From Prevotella sp. 10(H) (GTDB lineage: Bacteria > Bacteroidota > Bacteroidia > Bacteroidales > Dysgonomonadaceae): a DNA stretch of 64,000 bases. The number at the start of each line of letters is the position of its first letter. Positions within the stretch are counted from its first letter, which is position 1. The notes beneath the pieces are model-generated. The model was not told the origin of the DNA. It did no database searches and worked only from the letters and a program-made list of their open reading frames with translations. This document shows positions 1 to 9,107 of this stretch, piece by piece. The position numbers and the translations under genes were made by a program. The stretch is from positions 310,001 through 374,000 of the forward strand of contig NZ_JOMI01000007.1 of assembly GCF_000711235.1 (NCBI RefSeq), given 5' to 3'.

Positions 1-2703
1 ATTGTATACATCTACTCCTGCTACTCCCTGAAAAAATATATTGAGATCGAAATTCTTATATGCCAGACTTACATTCAGTCCGTAGATAAAATCGGGATGA
101 GGATTTCCTATCCACGTGCGGTCGTATCTGTCTGTAATCGATCCGTCATTGTTTATGTCCTTATATTTGAGGCGTCCAACGGCTTTTCCCTGCTGATCTG
201 CGTGGGCATCGACTTCTTCCTGCGTTTTGAAAATGCCTTCAACTATATAGCCGAACATCATATCTTTCGAACGGCCTAATATTGTCTGATCGAAGCCATT
301 TCCTCCATATGCATTCTTTACGGCATCGGGTAGGTATGTCACTTTATTTTTGTAAGAGGATAGGTTTCCTGTTATGCTATATCTGAAACCGTTTGCCGTT
401 TCATCCATGTAGGAGATTATAAACTCGGCACCCCTGTTCTTCATTGAAGCGCCATTTACCCAGTAGTCGTATCCTTCACCTCCGGTAGCGACATTCGGCG
501 GGAATATCAGAATGCCGGTTGTCTTTTTGTCGAAATAATCGATAGATCCGTTGATCTTGTTATTCAGGAAAGCAAAATCGATTCCGTAATTAGATTGGGT
601 TGTTTCTTCCCACTTCAGGTTAGGATTTCCCCGCTTGGTTCTGTAATATCCCGAAGGGAGAGTTCCGGTTTTATTGCCAGAAAAGTCATAAGAGGAGTTA
701 TCGTATCCAGCGACATATACATTGTAGATACCATCATTGCTCAATATATCCTGATTACCCGTTTTTCCCCATCCGTAGCGAAGTTTTAAATTGGTGACAA
801 ACTTTATATTATCAGCGAAAAAGCTTTCTTCACTCAGTCGCCATCCCAAGGAGTATGCAGGAAATGTACCGTATCTGTTGTTCGGTCCGAATTTTGAAGA
901 CCCGTCCCTGCGGAGGGTGAAAGATGCCATATATTTGCTTCCGTATGTATAGTTTATTTTACCGAAGTAAGAAAACATGGTTGTCTCTGAACCCGATCCG
1001 CCGTTATTCTTCTCGGCTGTACCTGCATCGAGATACATATAGTCGGGGTTTTCCAGTGTAAAGGTTTCTCTGCTTCCCCAGACATTTTCGTTGTAGTCCC
1101 TTAAGGATTCTACAGCCGCCAGGACATCGAAATTATTTTTCTTGATAGAGAAATTGTAATTGACTGTATTTGTCCATGTCCAGTTGATAGAATGTTTTTG
1201 TTCCTGCTTCGCACTGTTTTTATCATAGGAGAGTGTTCCCGATTTATATTTCTTATTCATGGTGCGGGAATACCAGTTGCCATAATCTATACCGAAGTTT
1301 GTACGGATAACAAGATTTTTAATCGGCTGGAGATCCATATACACATTTCCGAATGTGCGTACAAAATGTTCCTTGTTTTGCTTCGTATCTTCCAGCAACC
1401 TTACAGGGTTATGTCTGTCGCCCATGCCGCTGGTAGGGCCGCCCCAACCGTTGCCGTCTACAGTATGCACCGGTACAATAGGATGCTGGATGAATGCCAG
1501 TCCCATTACGCCCGGATCGGTAACTTCGGTCAGGTAAGAAACAGAGAAGTTTTCTCCTACTTTGAGGATTTTATCAATGAGTTGATAATCGGAATTGAAA
1601 CGTAAGGAGTATTTATCGAGTTTTGTAGTCCTTATTATACCGTTGTTTCCCATATATCCCAATGAAAATAAGGAATTACTACGCTCATTTCCGGTCGATA
1701 CCGTTACATTATGCTTATGGGAAAAGGCTGTGCGGGTTACTTCGTCATACCAGTCAGTATCGGCAGGACGCATTGTTTGATCCTTATCGATGAAGTCAGG
1801 TAGATTCACTTTATCCAGAATAGGCCTTCCGGACGCATCTTTGTGCCAGTCGAAAGTATATTGCTGGTGAGCGGGCTCCAGACCGTCATTTACAGATGCA
1901 CGCCAGAAAGATTCACCCCATTGCTGAGAATTTAGCATTTCTCTTTTTGTTGCATATGTTTGCATAGTCATCGACCCGTTGTAATCGATTCTCGGCTTGG
2001 TAGATTTACTGCCTCTTTTTGTCGTAATCAGGATAACTCCGTTAGATGCACGCGACCCGTAAATACTGGCAGAGGATGCATCTTTAAGTACCTGAATGGA
2101 TTCGATGTCATTGTCATTCAGTTCGTGCATGGCTGCTTTTGTAGGAACCCCGTCGATTATATACAACGGGTTGTTATCACCGAATGTACTCAGCCCCCTT
2201 ATCCTTACAGTAGCGGCATTTCGTGGTGAACCGTCGGAAGTAATAAATAACCCCGGCACTCGGCCTTGCAGGTCTTTCATGACATTTCCTCCCGGCATGT
2301 CTTTTATGTCGTTGAGGTCGACAACGGCAACGGCTCCGGTAAGGTCGGCCTTGCGTTGGGTCATGTAGCCTGTGACGATAACGTCGGTCAGCATTTTGGA
2401 ATCTTCTTGTAATGTAATCTCAAAATGTGTTTTTCCATTAATTGTAATTTCCTGTTTTACAAATCCAATGAACGATATAACCAATGTTCCCGACGGGTTT
2501 GCATTCAAGGAGAAATCACCATTTTCGTCCGACGTAGTTCCGTTGGTAGTTCCTTTTTCAATAATTGTTGCGCCAATTATGGGTAAACCATCCTCTTCTG
2601 AGGTTATTTTCCCTTGTACAAGTGTTTTCTGCGCATGGGCAAAAGATGTGATGCAAAGTAAGCATATGAGAATATGCCATTTGAATGGATGCTTTTTTTT
2701 CAT
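1..2703 (-). CDS. SusC/RagA-type TonB-dependent receptor, partial
   Basis: Outer-membrane TonB-dependent transporter for an oligosaccharide. The frame is open from an ATG at 2701-2703 (reverse strand) to the left edge, about 900 residues, so the C-terminal end of the barrel is outside the window. The N-terminus has a signal peptide ending FAHAQ, then a carboxypeptidase-regulatory-like domain (residues about 22-100, with motifs GLPIIGATI and FSLNANPSG), then a plug domain with LYIIDGVP and VLKDASSASIYGSRASNGVI, and then beta-barrel. No STN domain is present, so signalling through an anti-sigma factor is not expected. A SusD partner should follow just beyond the left edge. It heads the PUL whose other genes lie at 3.4-11.2 kb. 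Family identity is firm; the substrate is inferred only from the neighbouring GH32 genes. Confidence 0.95.
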   Translation of the reverse strand, partial: MKKKHPFKWHILICLLCITSFAHAQKTLVQGKITSEEDGLPIIGATIIEKGTTNGTTSDENGDFSLNANPSGTLVISFIGFVKQEITINGKTHFEITLQEDSKMLTDVIVTGYMTQRKADLTGAVAVVDLNDIKDMPGGNVMKDLQGRVPGLFITSDGSPRNAATVRIRGLSTFGDNNPLYIIDGVPTKAAMHELNDNDIESIQVLKDASSASIYGSRASNGVILITTKRGSKSTKPRIDYNGSMTMQTYATKREMLNSQQWGESFWRASVNDGLEPAHQQYTFDWHKDASGRPILDKVNLPDFIDKDQTMRPADTDWYDEVTRTAFSHKHNVTVSTGNERSNSLFSLGYMGNNGIIRTTKLDKYSLRFNSDYQLIDKILKVGENFSVSYLTEVTDPGVMGLAFIQHPIVPVHTVDGNGWGGPTSGMGDRHNPVRLLEDTKQNKEHFVRTFGNVYMDLQPIKNLVIRTNFGIDYGNWYSRTMNKKYKSGTLSYDKNSAKQEQKHSINWTWTNTVNYNFSIKKNNFDVLAAVESLRDYNENVWGSRETFTLENPDYMYLDAGTAEKNNGGSGSETTMFSYFGKINYTYGSKYMASFTLRRDGSSKFGPNNRYGTFPAYSLGWRLSEESFFADNIKFVTNLKLRYGWGKTGNQDILSNDGIYNVYVAGYDNSSYDFSGNKTGTLPSGYYRTKRGNPNLKWEETTQSNYGIDFAFLNNKINGSIDYFDKKTTGILIFPPNVATGGEGYDYWVNGASMKNRGAEFIISYMDETANGFRYSITGNLSSYKNKVTYLPDAVKNAYGGNGFDQTILGRSKDMMFGYIVEGIFKTQEEVDAHADQQGKAVGRLKYKDINNDGSITDRYDRTWIGNPHPDFIYGLNVSLAYKNFDLNIFFQGVAGVDVYN

Positions 2704-2938
2704 ATAGTTAAAAATTTAAAGTTTAACGGAATCGTATTTTATTAGTGAATGATAAATTTCCGGGTTTTGTATGCTATATATCAGGCTAAACTGTTTCGTC
2801 TTAAAAGGCTACGGTTTTTCATATTGCAAATATTAATATGTAGATTAAGCTTCTTGGTCTGGTGCTTTTCGTGTTACTTGTAAACAAGTATTGAGTTTTT
2901 ATTTACAATTTTGCGTAAATAAAATATCATTTAAAAAA

Positions 2939-2990
2939 CAAATATATGAAATAATATTTTATATATGCAATATTTTATTTCATATATGTA
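2939..2990 (-). promoter_or_regulatory. Predicted promoter and operator upstream of the susC at 2703
   Basis: On the reverse strand 2939-2946 reads TATATTTG, an exact TAnnTTTG -7 box, with TTG at 2968-2970 near the -33 position. An inverted repeat, ATATATGAAATAA (2942-2954) and TTATTTCATATAT (2976-2988), brackets the promoter. The right part resembles the operator-like region at 9028-9057. The box match is seen; regulator binding is inferred. The distance to the start codon (about 230 bases) is long. Confidence 0.45.
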
Positions 2991-3276
2991 AAAAATATTA
3001 ATGCATTTTGTTTTTGGTATGCATAAAACATGAAATTTATTGTTTGTTTTATTAAGAGTGGGCAAAAGATTGGAAGAGGTTTATTAAACCCTATACAGAT
3101 AGCGGAGATCTTTTGGAAAGAATAAATATAAAAATGAGGGTGATTTTTACATAGAGAAATTATCTATATATTTTTAGCTTATGGCTTATAGCTGTTAGCA
3201 AATAGTTCTTTGAAGTGGTTTTATTAGTGTATTGGTTAGGAGTATACTACTTTGCTAAGTGATAAGTATAAATTCT

Positions 3277-3351
3277 GTTACTTTTGTTACTTTTTGGATT
3301 TTCATACATGAAAGTTAACAGCTATAAAAACGGTTACTTTTGTTACTTTTT
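3277..3351. repeat. Dispersed intergenic repeat, copy 1 (paired 19-mers)
   Basis: GTTACTTTTGTTACTTTTT occurs at 3277-3295 and again at 3333-3351, 56 bases apart. The same pair occurs at 49361-49379 and 49435-49453, 74 bases apart. In both places the second copy is followed by AACTATAT(A/G)TTGT, and the spacer ends in a GCTATAAA-like stretch. Function unknown. Confidence 0.75.
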
Positions 3352-3462
3352 AACTATATGTTGTGAATATAGGTTAATTTTATGTCGGTTTTGACACCGG
3401 CTGGCTAAAACAAATCCAAGTGACCTGATATTGGATGCGCGTAACTTCTGGAAATCAGCTAT

Positions 3463-4560
3463 TTATTTTGAAAAGGAAGTGGATTCTCTTATTATAATCT
3501 GCCCGAGTAAACTTACATTTATTGGTTTTATACTTTTATCGTTTACTCTTCGCATCATTAGTTCGATAGCTATATCAGTAATTTCCTCGCATGGCTGGGC
3601 ATATGAGGTGAGCGGTGATTTCAGATAGCTGGCATATTTCATATTGTCGAAGCCACCGATCAGTACATCGATTCCGGTTTGTATGCCGAGGGTATCTATC
3701 GTGGACATCAGCATGGCTGCTGTAGAGTCATTGGCGCATATTATACCCGTCTTGCCGGAAGATATACTTATTTTCTTAACAAAGGAGGCATCTTCCGGAT
3801 CTCCACAATATATGTTGGTGGAGTTGAATTCCATATTTCGCTTATGTACGGCAGCAGCAGCTCCTAAATGGCGTAGGATAACGGAAAAAGCAGAATTAGG
3901 ACGATAAACAAAATTGATTACCGAGCAACCGGAATCGAGGAGATGTTCGGCCATAGTATATCCGGCATTGAAGTTATCCAGCGAAACCAAGTCGTAAGTA
4001 CTTCGGTTAGGAAATTCAAGAATATCCCTGTCTATTAAGACCAAAGGTATGCCTGCAGTTGTAATTTTCTGACATATCTCCTTGTTGATACGGTCGGCAT
4101 CAGGAATGCGCTCAAGCGGAGCAAAGAATATCCCGTCTACTTTTTGTGAAATGTAATCGTTTGAGCACTTCTCTGTAAGATCCTTTCTTATTTCGGCATT
4201 ACCGGTAGTAGCGCCTTCCCAAAGGCATTTGAATTTTCCGTCATGAAAGTGTTTCAGGAAGCGGTTGCTTATAATAGAGAAGATCTCGGATTCTCCCGCT
4301 CCGGGTAATAACAATCCGAATGTAAGTTGGTTGTTTTTGTTACTTTGGAAAATTATTTTTGTTCCGACTCCTTTTTTCTTAGTGACGAAGTTCTCATCCT
4401 GTAAGGTGTTATAGACTTTTGTTATTGTCGGGCGCGATACTCCGTATTTCAGTGCCAATTCGTTCTCGGTAGGCAATAAGGAATCGAACGGCAGAGAGCC
4501 GTTTGCTATCTGATCACGTAATGTCTTTAGTATCGTTTTATAATTTTCCTTTGTTTTCAT
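3463..4560 (-). CDS. GntR-family regulator with LacI-type sensor domain
   Basis: Predicted sugar-responsive transcription factor of 365 residues. Residues about 5-75 form a GntR winged helix (LRDQIANGSLPFDSLLPTENELALKYGVSRPTITKVYNTL). Residues about 85-360 resemble a LacI/periplasmic-binding-protein fold, with VDGIFFAPLE, IPLVLIDRD and GIICANDSTA. The combination is typical of AraR/GntR-LacI hybrids that sense sugars or sugar phosphates. It lies between the susC and the MFS-kinase-GH32 operon, on the same strand. A palindrome overlaps its own predicted -7 box (4574-4595), suggesting autoregulation. TTTGCATAW motifs recur at the divergent GH32 promoters. The ligand is not known. Confidence 0.88.
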   Translation of the reverse strand: MKTKENYKTILKTLRDQIANGSLPFDSLLPTENELALKYGVSRPTITKVYNTLQDENFVTKKKGVGTKIIFQSNKNNQLTFGLLLPGAGESEIFSIISNRFLKHFHDGKFKCLWEGATTGNAEIRKDLTEKCSNDYISQKVDGIFFAPLERIPDADRINKEICQKITTAGIPLVLIDRDILEFPNRSTYDLVSLDNFNAGYTMAEHLLDSGCSVINFVYRPNSAFSVILRHLGAAAAVHKRNMEFNSTNIYCGDPEDASFVKKISISSGKTGIICANDSTAAMLMSTIDTLGIQTGIDVLIGGFDNMKYASYLKSPLTSYAQPCEEITDIAIELMMRRVNDKSIKPINVSLLGQIIIRESTSFSK

Positions 4561-4573
4561 AAATGCTTACATA

Positions 4574-4595
4574 TTGCATTGTTTATGCAAATGTA
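4574..4595 (-). promoter_or_regulatory. Palindromic operator on the regulator's -7 box
   Basis: TTGCAT (4574-4579), five bases, then ATGCAA (4585-4590) form a perfect inverted repeat 14 bases before the regulator start. On the reverse strand 4588-4595 reads TACATTTG, an exact TAnnTTTG -7 box, so the palindrome covers the promoter. Autorepression is inferred. Confidence 0.55.
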
Positions 4596-4650
4596 ATAAA
4601 AAAACTGTCATGCATCATCTGAACACAAAGCTTAGGTTCGATACGCGCAA

Positions 4651-5793
4651 TTATTTTATCTTTGAAAAAAGGAAAACCAGGTAGGCAATACAGATTGTCA
4701 GGATAATAACAGCCCCGTTCTGGCTCTGCAAAGCATCGGAAAATACGCCCATAAACAGAGGAAAAATGGCGCCACCCGATATACCCATAATCATCAGCCC
4801 TGATATCTCGTTATTTCTGGAAGGTATCAGTTGCATGGCCTGTGAAAATATCATCGGGAATATATTTGAGTTTCCTAAACCTAAAAGAGCTATACATCCG
4901 TAAATAAGCATTGTTGTATCGGCAAAAAATAATCCGGCGACACCTGCAAGCATCAGGCAAACACTTGTGATAAAGAACTTTCGGGACGATATCACAGATA
5001 GAATAAATGTGCCGGAGAAACATCCGATAGTACGGAATATGAAATAGACAACTATGGCATAGCCGGCCTCTTCCAGCGACATTCCTAGTCTTTCCATTAA
5101 TATTTTAGGCGCTGTCAGGTTTGTTCCCACGTCGATTCCCACATGGACTAAAATTCCGATGAAAAGCATCAAGATGCTTTTGTTTGCCAGTAAGGCGAAG
5201 CATTCCTTAAAAGTAGATGAAGTGTTATCTTCCGGAGTTTCTTCGATAGATGTAAAGTAAAGCCACACGGTGGGGATCAGAGATATGGCGGCGAAAACAG
5301 GGAATAGCAATCTCCAGTTGCCGAGACTTACTGCAGCCCAACTCGCAATAATCGGCGCTAAGAATGAAGCGATAGCCTTTACGAATTGCCCGAAGGTAAG
5401 TGCACTGGCAAGCTGTTTTCCGTTGACTATATTAGTTACCAGCGGATTAAGAGATACCTGCATCAGTGTATTGCCTATTCCAAGCAGTGCAAAAGAAAGC
5501 AGCATTATGTAGAAGTTGTAACCAACAAGAGGAGTTACCATGGCGAGGAATGTAACAATAAGGCTTATGATAACGGTTCGGTGACGTCCTATTTTATTCA
5601 TCAAAATGCTTGTGGGAATGGAAAGTGCCAAGAACCATAGGAAAACCATCGAGGGTAGTATATTGGATACTGTATCCGAAAGTTGAAAGTCAATCTTGAT
5701 GTTATTGGTTGCTATTCCTACTAAGTCTACATATCCCATGACTAAGAAAGCGAGCATGACGGGGATAAGCTTAATGATATTCATGTTTTTCAT
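4651..5793 (-). CDS. MFS sugar permease
   Basis: Inner-membrane major facilitator of 380 residues with about 12 hydrophobic segments. The N-terminal half carries MNKIGRHRTVIISL, the expected loop 2-3 signature region, and a central hydrophilic linker (EETPEDNTSSTF) separates the halves. The overall look is that of the fucose/glucose-galactose permease group (FucP-like) common in Bacteroidota PULs. It would import the monosaccharide or small oligosaccharide released by the GH32-type enzymes. It starts 13 bases after the FGGY kinase stop in the same transcription unit (GH32, kinase, permease on the reverse strand). The substrate is not readable from the sequence. Confidence 0.88.
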   Translation of the reverse strand: MKNMNIIKLIPVMLAFLVMGYVDLVGIATNNIKIDFQLSDTVSNILPSMVFLWFLALSIPTSILMNKIGRHRTVIISLIVTFLAMVTPLVGYNFYIMLLSFALLGIGNTLMQVSLNPLVTNIVNGKQLASALTFGQFVKAIASFLAPIIASWAAVSLGNWRLLFPVFAAISLIPTVWLYFTSIEETPEDNTSSTFKECFALLANKSILMLFIGILVHVGIDVGTNLTAPKILMERLGMSLEEAGYAIVVYFIFRTIGCFSGTFILSVISSRKFFITSVCLMLAGVAGLFFADTTMLIYGCIALLGLGNSNIFPMIFSQAMQLIPSRNNEISGLMIMGISGGAIFPLFMGVFSDALQSQNGAVIILTICIAYLVFLFSKIK

Positions 5794-5805
5794 ATTGGCG
5801 TGTAA

Positions 5806-7230
5806 TTAGTCGGTAAATGTTCTATTTGAAATATTAGACAAATATATGTCATTTTCAGTTCCGTTTTTTATTATTCCTAATGCTTTAGCAGCATTTAGTG
5901 CGGCGCCGATAGCGGCTTCTTCATTGTAGGGGGTCAGCCTGACTTGTTTGTCAAAAGTCTTTTCTATGATTTCTACAAACAATGGGTTTCTTTTCAGACC
6001 GTTTCCGCTTCCGCAAATATATTCTATTTGGGATGATAATTCAAGAAAAAGTCCGGTCTTATAATATTCTGCCAGTCCTTGCAGAAAGCCTGCAATGAGA
6101 CTTCCGGGTTGAAAACTGGACGAATCGATATTTGTTATCTCTCCTTTTATCTCAGGATTCTTGCGTTGTCCTTCCAGCAAAGGTAATACTTTTAAGGCTT
6201 GTTTGTTCCGGTAGCTTTCCCGCGCAGCTTTTTCCATATTTTTCCATAGTTCGTCTTCATCTATCTTATTGAGATTAAATAAGGTTCTCCCTGACTCCCT
6301 GAAGAAGTTGAAGAGTGAATTATAAACAGAGCCTCCGTTGACAAAGCCTGTAGCCAATAAGAAATAGTTCTCATCATATGGTCGCAACTGTGTATCCAGC
6401 CCGTCTATATATTTGTCATATGCGCTCTTTTGTTCCTTTTCTATAAGCATGGACAACTGGGTTCCCGTACCGACATTCAATAATGCGCATTTAGCTTTCT
6501 CCGATACGCTCCCGAGAAAACTGGCCTGATTATCTCCCATAGCTGAAATGACAGGGATTGAACCGGATTTGGTTTTTCTATAGCCGATGAGGGAAGATTC
6601 TTCTACAATTTCGGGGAAAAGATCAGCTCTTAATCCTAAGTTTTCGATAAGCTCTCCATTCCATGTATTAGTATAGATATTAAAAAGCCCTATGCTATGT
6701 GCCATGGACGGACTCATCACTATTTTGTTTGCCAATAGTCCGGCAAAATAATCGGCTATAGTACAAAAGTAGGATATGTCCTCCCTATTCTCCAGAATGA
6801 GCCATTTATATAATGTTACTATGCCATAGCCATTGGAAATCGTTTCGTCACCGGTTATAGATTTTATTCTATTCAATAGCTTTTCCCCACCTGATATAAT
6901 AGCTTCTCCACTTTTGTCTTCCCAAGTCACCAGATCGGTTACCGCTTCAAAGTCTTCATTCACTCCGACTATGCCGTGCATTTGTCCTGTAAAGCCAAAA
7001 GCAAGTATTTCGATATCGGGAATGCCTTCAATTTCATTTAGCAGATCATTAAATAATTTTGTCAGGAGGTCCACGGATTGTTCCTTTATCAGTGGGTTGG
7101 AAGAAGATACATATGCATTCGTATTGCGGGAAAAGACTTTCTCAATCTGCATATTGGTAGTATTGAAGATAACTGCAGAAAGGGAAGTAGTCCCAAAATC
7201 AATCCCTATAATACATGGCGTCATTTTCAT
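5806..7230 (-). CDS. FGGY-family carbohydrate kinase
   Basis: ATP-dependent cytoplasmic sugar kinase of 474 residues. The N-terminal phosphate-binding motif is IGIDFGTTSLSAVIF; FGFTGQMHGIVG at about 80-92 is typical of pentulose/heptulose kinases (xylulokinase and sedoheptulokinase have GQMHG). The C-terminal half has LLNVGTGTQLSM, GSGNGLKRNPL and EEAAIGAALNAA, as in the FGGY C-terminal domain. A fructan locus would normally use a PfkB-type fructokinase, so a keto-pentose or keto-heptose kinase beside GH32 enzymes is unusual. It lies 12 bases after the GH32 gene and before the permease. The precise sugar is unresolved; xylulose or sedoheptulose are the leading guesses. Confidence 0.85.
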   Translation of the reverse strand: MKMTPCIIGIDFGTTSLSAVIFNTTNMQIEKVFSRNTNAYVSSSNPLIKEQSVDLLTKLFNDLLNEIEGIPDIEILAFGFTGQMHGIVGVNEDFEAVTDLVTWEDKSGEAIISGGEKLLNRIKSITGDETISNGYGIVTLYKWLILENREDISYFCTIADYFAGLLANKIVMSPSMAHSIGLFNIYTNTWNGELIENLGLRADLFPEIVEESSLIGYRKTKSGSIPVISAMGDNQASFLGSVSEKAKCALLNVGTGTQLSMLIEKEQKSAYDKYIDGLDTQLRPYDENYFLLATGFVNGGSVYNSLFNFFRESGRTLFNLNKIDEDELWKNMEKAARESYRNKQALKVLPLLEGQRKNPEIKGEITNIDSSSFQPGSLIAGFLQGLAEYYKTGLFLELSSQIEYICGSGNGLKRNPLFVEIIEKTFDKQVRLTPYNEEAAIGAALNAAKALGIIKNGTENDIYLSNISNRTFTD

Positions 7231-7242
7231 TGTATCTGTTTT

Positions 7243-8736
7243 TTAATTTATCTGATATAGTTTAATGTCTTGGAAGGCAGCCTTTCCATTTTTTACAAAG
7301 AAGATAATATTTTCTCCTTTTTGTTCTGCCAAACGATTTACGATGCACCGTTCATTGTTGATATATACATCTATAATGTCGTCCAGGACGGTAATGTCTA
7401 ATTTTATCGGTTTCCTGAGATTGAGAACCGATTCTATATTAGTTTCAAACAGGCCTACGAGTTGTTTGTTCGCATTCAACTCTAATTTATATCCTTTTTT
7501 ATTCTTATCTGTGGATTTTAGGTATAAGCCGATTTCATCATAATTACCTTCCGGTGAAACTGTCATTGTTATTCTGTACTGGCGCGGCAATTTATTCATC
7601 GTGGCAATACCAAATCCGTTTGTCGAATTTATGGTGAGTATTTCTTTACCGATAGATGCATTAGCGCCGGAATTATCCGGAATCTGAATAGAAGGACCAG
7701 GAATGGCTTTCATTTCGGGAGCAACTTCAGGGAGTTGTCCTACAGTCAGTATCCCGTCTTTATCCTGAAACAACTCACGCAGGAGAATATTGCCACCCCA
7801 GATCATTCCGTCCGAATCTTTATTATCCTTTTTGCTGGTCATATATGATACAACAATGCGCCGTCCGTTCTTAAATTCTGCTGTTTTGCCTACGTTTCCC
7901 CATTTTTCGACCATTGGCTGGAAAGGCGGATATTCCCACGGGCCATAAGGTTGTTTCGATTTTACGTAGTATGTATTGCCATGTGTGCTGTATATCAGGT
8001 AATACCAATCGTTCCATTTAAAGTAGTCCGAACATTCAGGCACTCCGTTTTGGCCTTTTAAAGGAGATGTAGTTTCTGTCCAGTTTTTCAAATCTTTTGA
8101 AGTAAGATGTACCAGATAGCCACCCTGTCCGCTAATTACGGCATCTTTTTCATATCCCGAAACAAAGAGATGAAACAGCCCGTCTTTATCTTTAAATGCG
8201 CGTGGATCTCTGAAATCGCGGCTTATGCATTCTTTCGGTGCATAATAAAACGGATTGGGTTTTTGCTTCTTGAATGAGAGACCGCCATCCGTACTCATAG
8301 CATAACTCAACTGTTCATGTACGTCGTTCCCTTCTTTCACCCGTGTTGAGTAGAATGCGTATATTTTATTCCCGTCGGCAACTACCGATCCGGTACAAAT
8401 CGACTTTTCCCATTCTTCATCGATACCCAGTGCGACAGGATAGTGTTTCCAGTTAATAAGATCTGTAGTTGTACTTAATGCCCATTGATGACCACCAAGC
8501 CCATTGAGCCCGGCGTGGTGCCCTTCGTCGAGCAGCCAATAAAGATAAAACGTACCGTTATGGAAAAATGGCATGCAATCTCCCGCAAATAAATGTTCTT
8601 CTGCCGGCTTAAAGTACTGCATATTGGTTGTGCGTTGTATAGCAGGGTTATAATCTTTTACTACCTGAGCATATGATGTCGCATTTAAACCAAAAATTAA
8701 AGCGAGCAAAATAAGGAAAGTCTTTTTCATATACAT
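7243..8736 (-). CDS. Secreted GH32-type beta-fructosidase-like hydrolase
   Basis: Predicted exported glycoside hydrolase of 497 residues, with a signal peptide ending NATSYAQ. Another ATG two codons in (8730) fits the signal peptide equally well. A five-bladed propeller covers about residues 40-330 and a C-terminal beta-sandwich about 360-497, the GH32 layout. The three GH32 catalytic blocks can be traced: LFAGDCMPFFHNG at the nucleophile block (classic WMNDPNG, here diverged but keeping Asp), RDFRDPRAF (the RDP transition-state block) and VPECSDYF (the EC acid/base block). The fold call is firm. The diverged first block means a substrate other than ordinary fructan is possible. First gene of the operon running to 4651. 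Confidence 0.82.
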   Translation of the reverse strand: MYMKKTFLILLALIFGLNATSYAQVVKDYNPAIQRTTNMQYFKPAEEHLFAGDCMPFFHNGTFYLYWLLDEGHHAGLNGLGGHQWALSTTTDLINWKHYPVALGIDEEWEKSICTGSVVADGNKIYAFYSTRVKEGNDVHEQLSYAMSTDGGLSFKKQKPNPFYYAPKECISRDFRDPRAFKDKDGLFHLFVSGYEKDAVISGQGGYLVHLTSKDLKNWTETTSPLKGQNGVPECSDYFKWNDWYYLIYSTHGNTYYVKSKQPYGPWEYPPFQPMVEKWGNVGKTAEFKNGRRIVVSYMTSKKDNKDSDGMIWGGNILLRELFQDKDGILTVGQLPEVAPEMKAIPGPSIQIPDNSGANASIGKEILTINSTNGFGIATMNKLPRQYRITMTVSPEGNYDEIGLYLKSTDKNKKGYKLELNANKQLVGLFETNIESVLNLRKPIKLDITVLDDIIDVYINNERCIVNRLAEQKGENIIFFVKNGKAAFQDIKLYQIN

Positions 8737-8772
8737 ATTAATATTTATGTGGATAACGTATTATTTATTTGA

Positions 8773-8804
8773 CAAATGTAAACTATCAAAATTTAATATG
8801 CAAA
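8773..8804 (-). promoter_or_regulatory. Predicted promoter with operator motif for the GH32-kinase-permease operon
   Basis: On the reverse strand 8773-8780 reads TACATTTG (an exact -7 box) and the -33 TTTG is at 8801-8804, a 20-base gap. The -33 box is the start of TTTGCATAT (8796-8804), the same motif found twice on the other strand at 9028-9049. Regulation by the local GntR/LacI protein is inferred. Confidence 0.6.
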
Positions 8805-9027
8805 TTAAATGTAAAAATATTTCTTTCTTATTTACAATGATTGGTTGTATTGGACTAATTATGATTTTATTATAATGGATCTTTATTTTTTAAATAAAAA
8901 AAATATGTTTCGTTTTAAATGATTATTAATTAGTTATTTATATCATTTGTGTTATTGATTTGAGTAACGACTTTATTTAAAATATTCTACTCTTAAATAT
9001 TTTATTTATTTCTGGGTATGATAATAA

Positions 9028-9072
9028 TTTGCATATTTTATTTGCATATGTATGTAATTAATTTTACTTTTG
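9028..9072 (+). promoter_or_regulatory. Predicted promoter with tandem operator motif for the 692-residue GH32-like gene
   Basis: TTTGCATAT occurs at 9028-9036 and 9041-9049, 13 bases apart. The second copy supplies a -33 TTTG (9041-9044), 20 bases before TACTTTTG at 9065-9072, which fits TAnnTTTG. The start codon is 36 bases further on. The layout mirrors the promoter of the divergent operon. Confidence 0.6.
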
Positions 9073-9107
9073 AGGCAATGTATGAATGATTTTCGTAAAC
9101 AAACTGA

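Larger units (their letters stand above)
2704..3462. other. Long AT-rich intergenic region with a repeat pair
   Basis: No credible gene is seen between the susC start and the 3' end of the regulator. Besides the promoter at 2939-2990 it contains tandem copies of a 19-base sequence (listed separately) and a TAGC-rich stretch near 3178-3200 that resembles intergenic repeats at 49.2-49.4 kb and 54.9 kb. Confidence 0.6.

Noticed and set aside
1192-1605. 137-residue forward frame inside the first susC
   Set aside because: Lies fully within the reverse-strand receptor gene, which has clear domain motifs.
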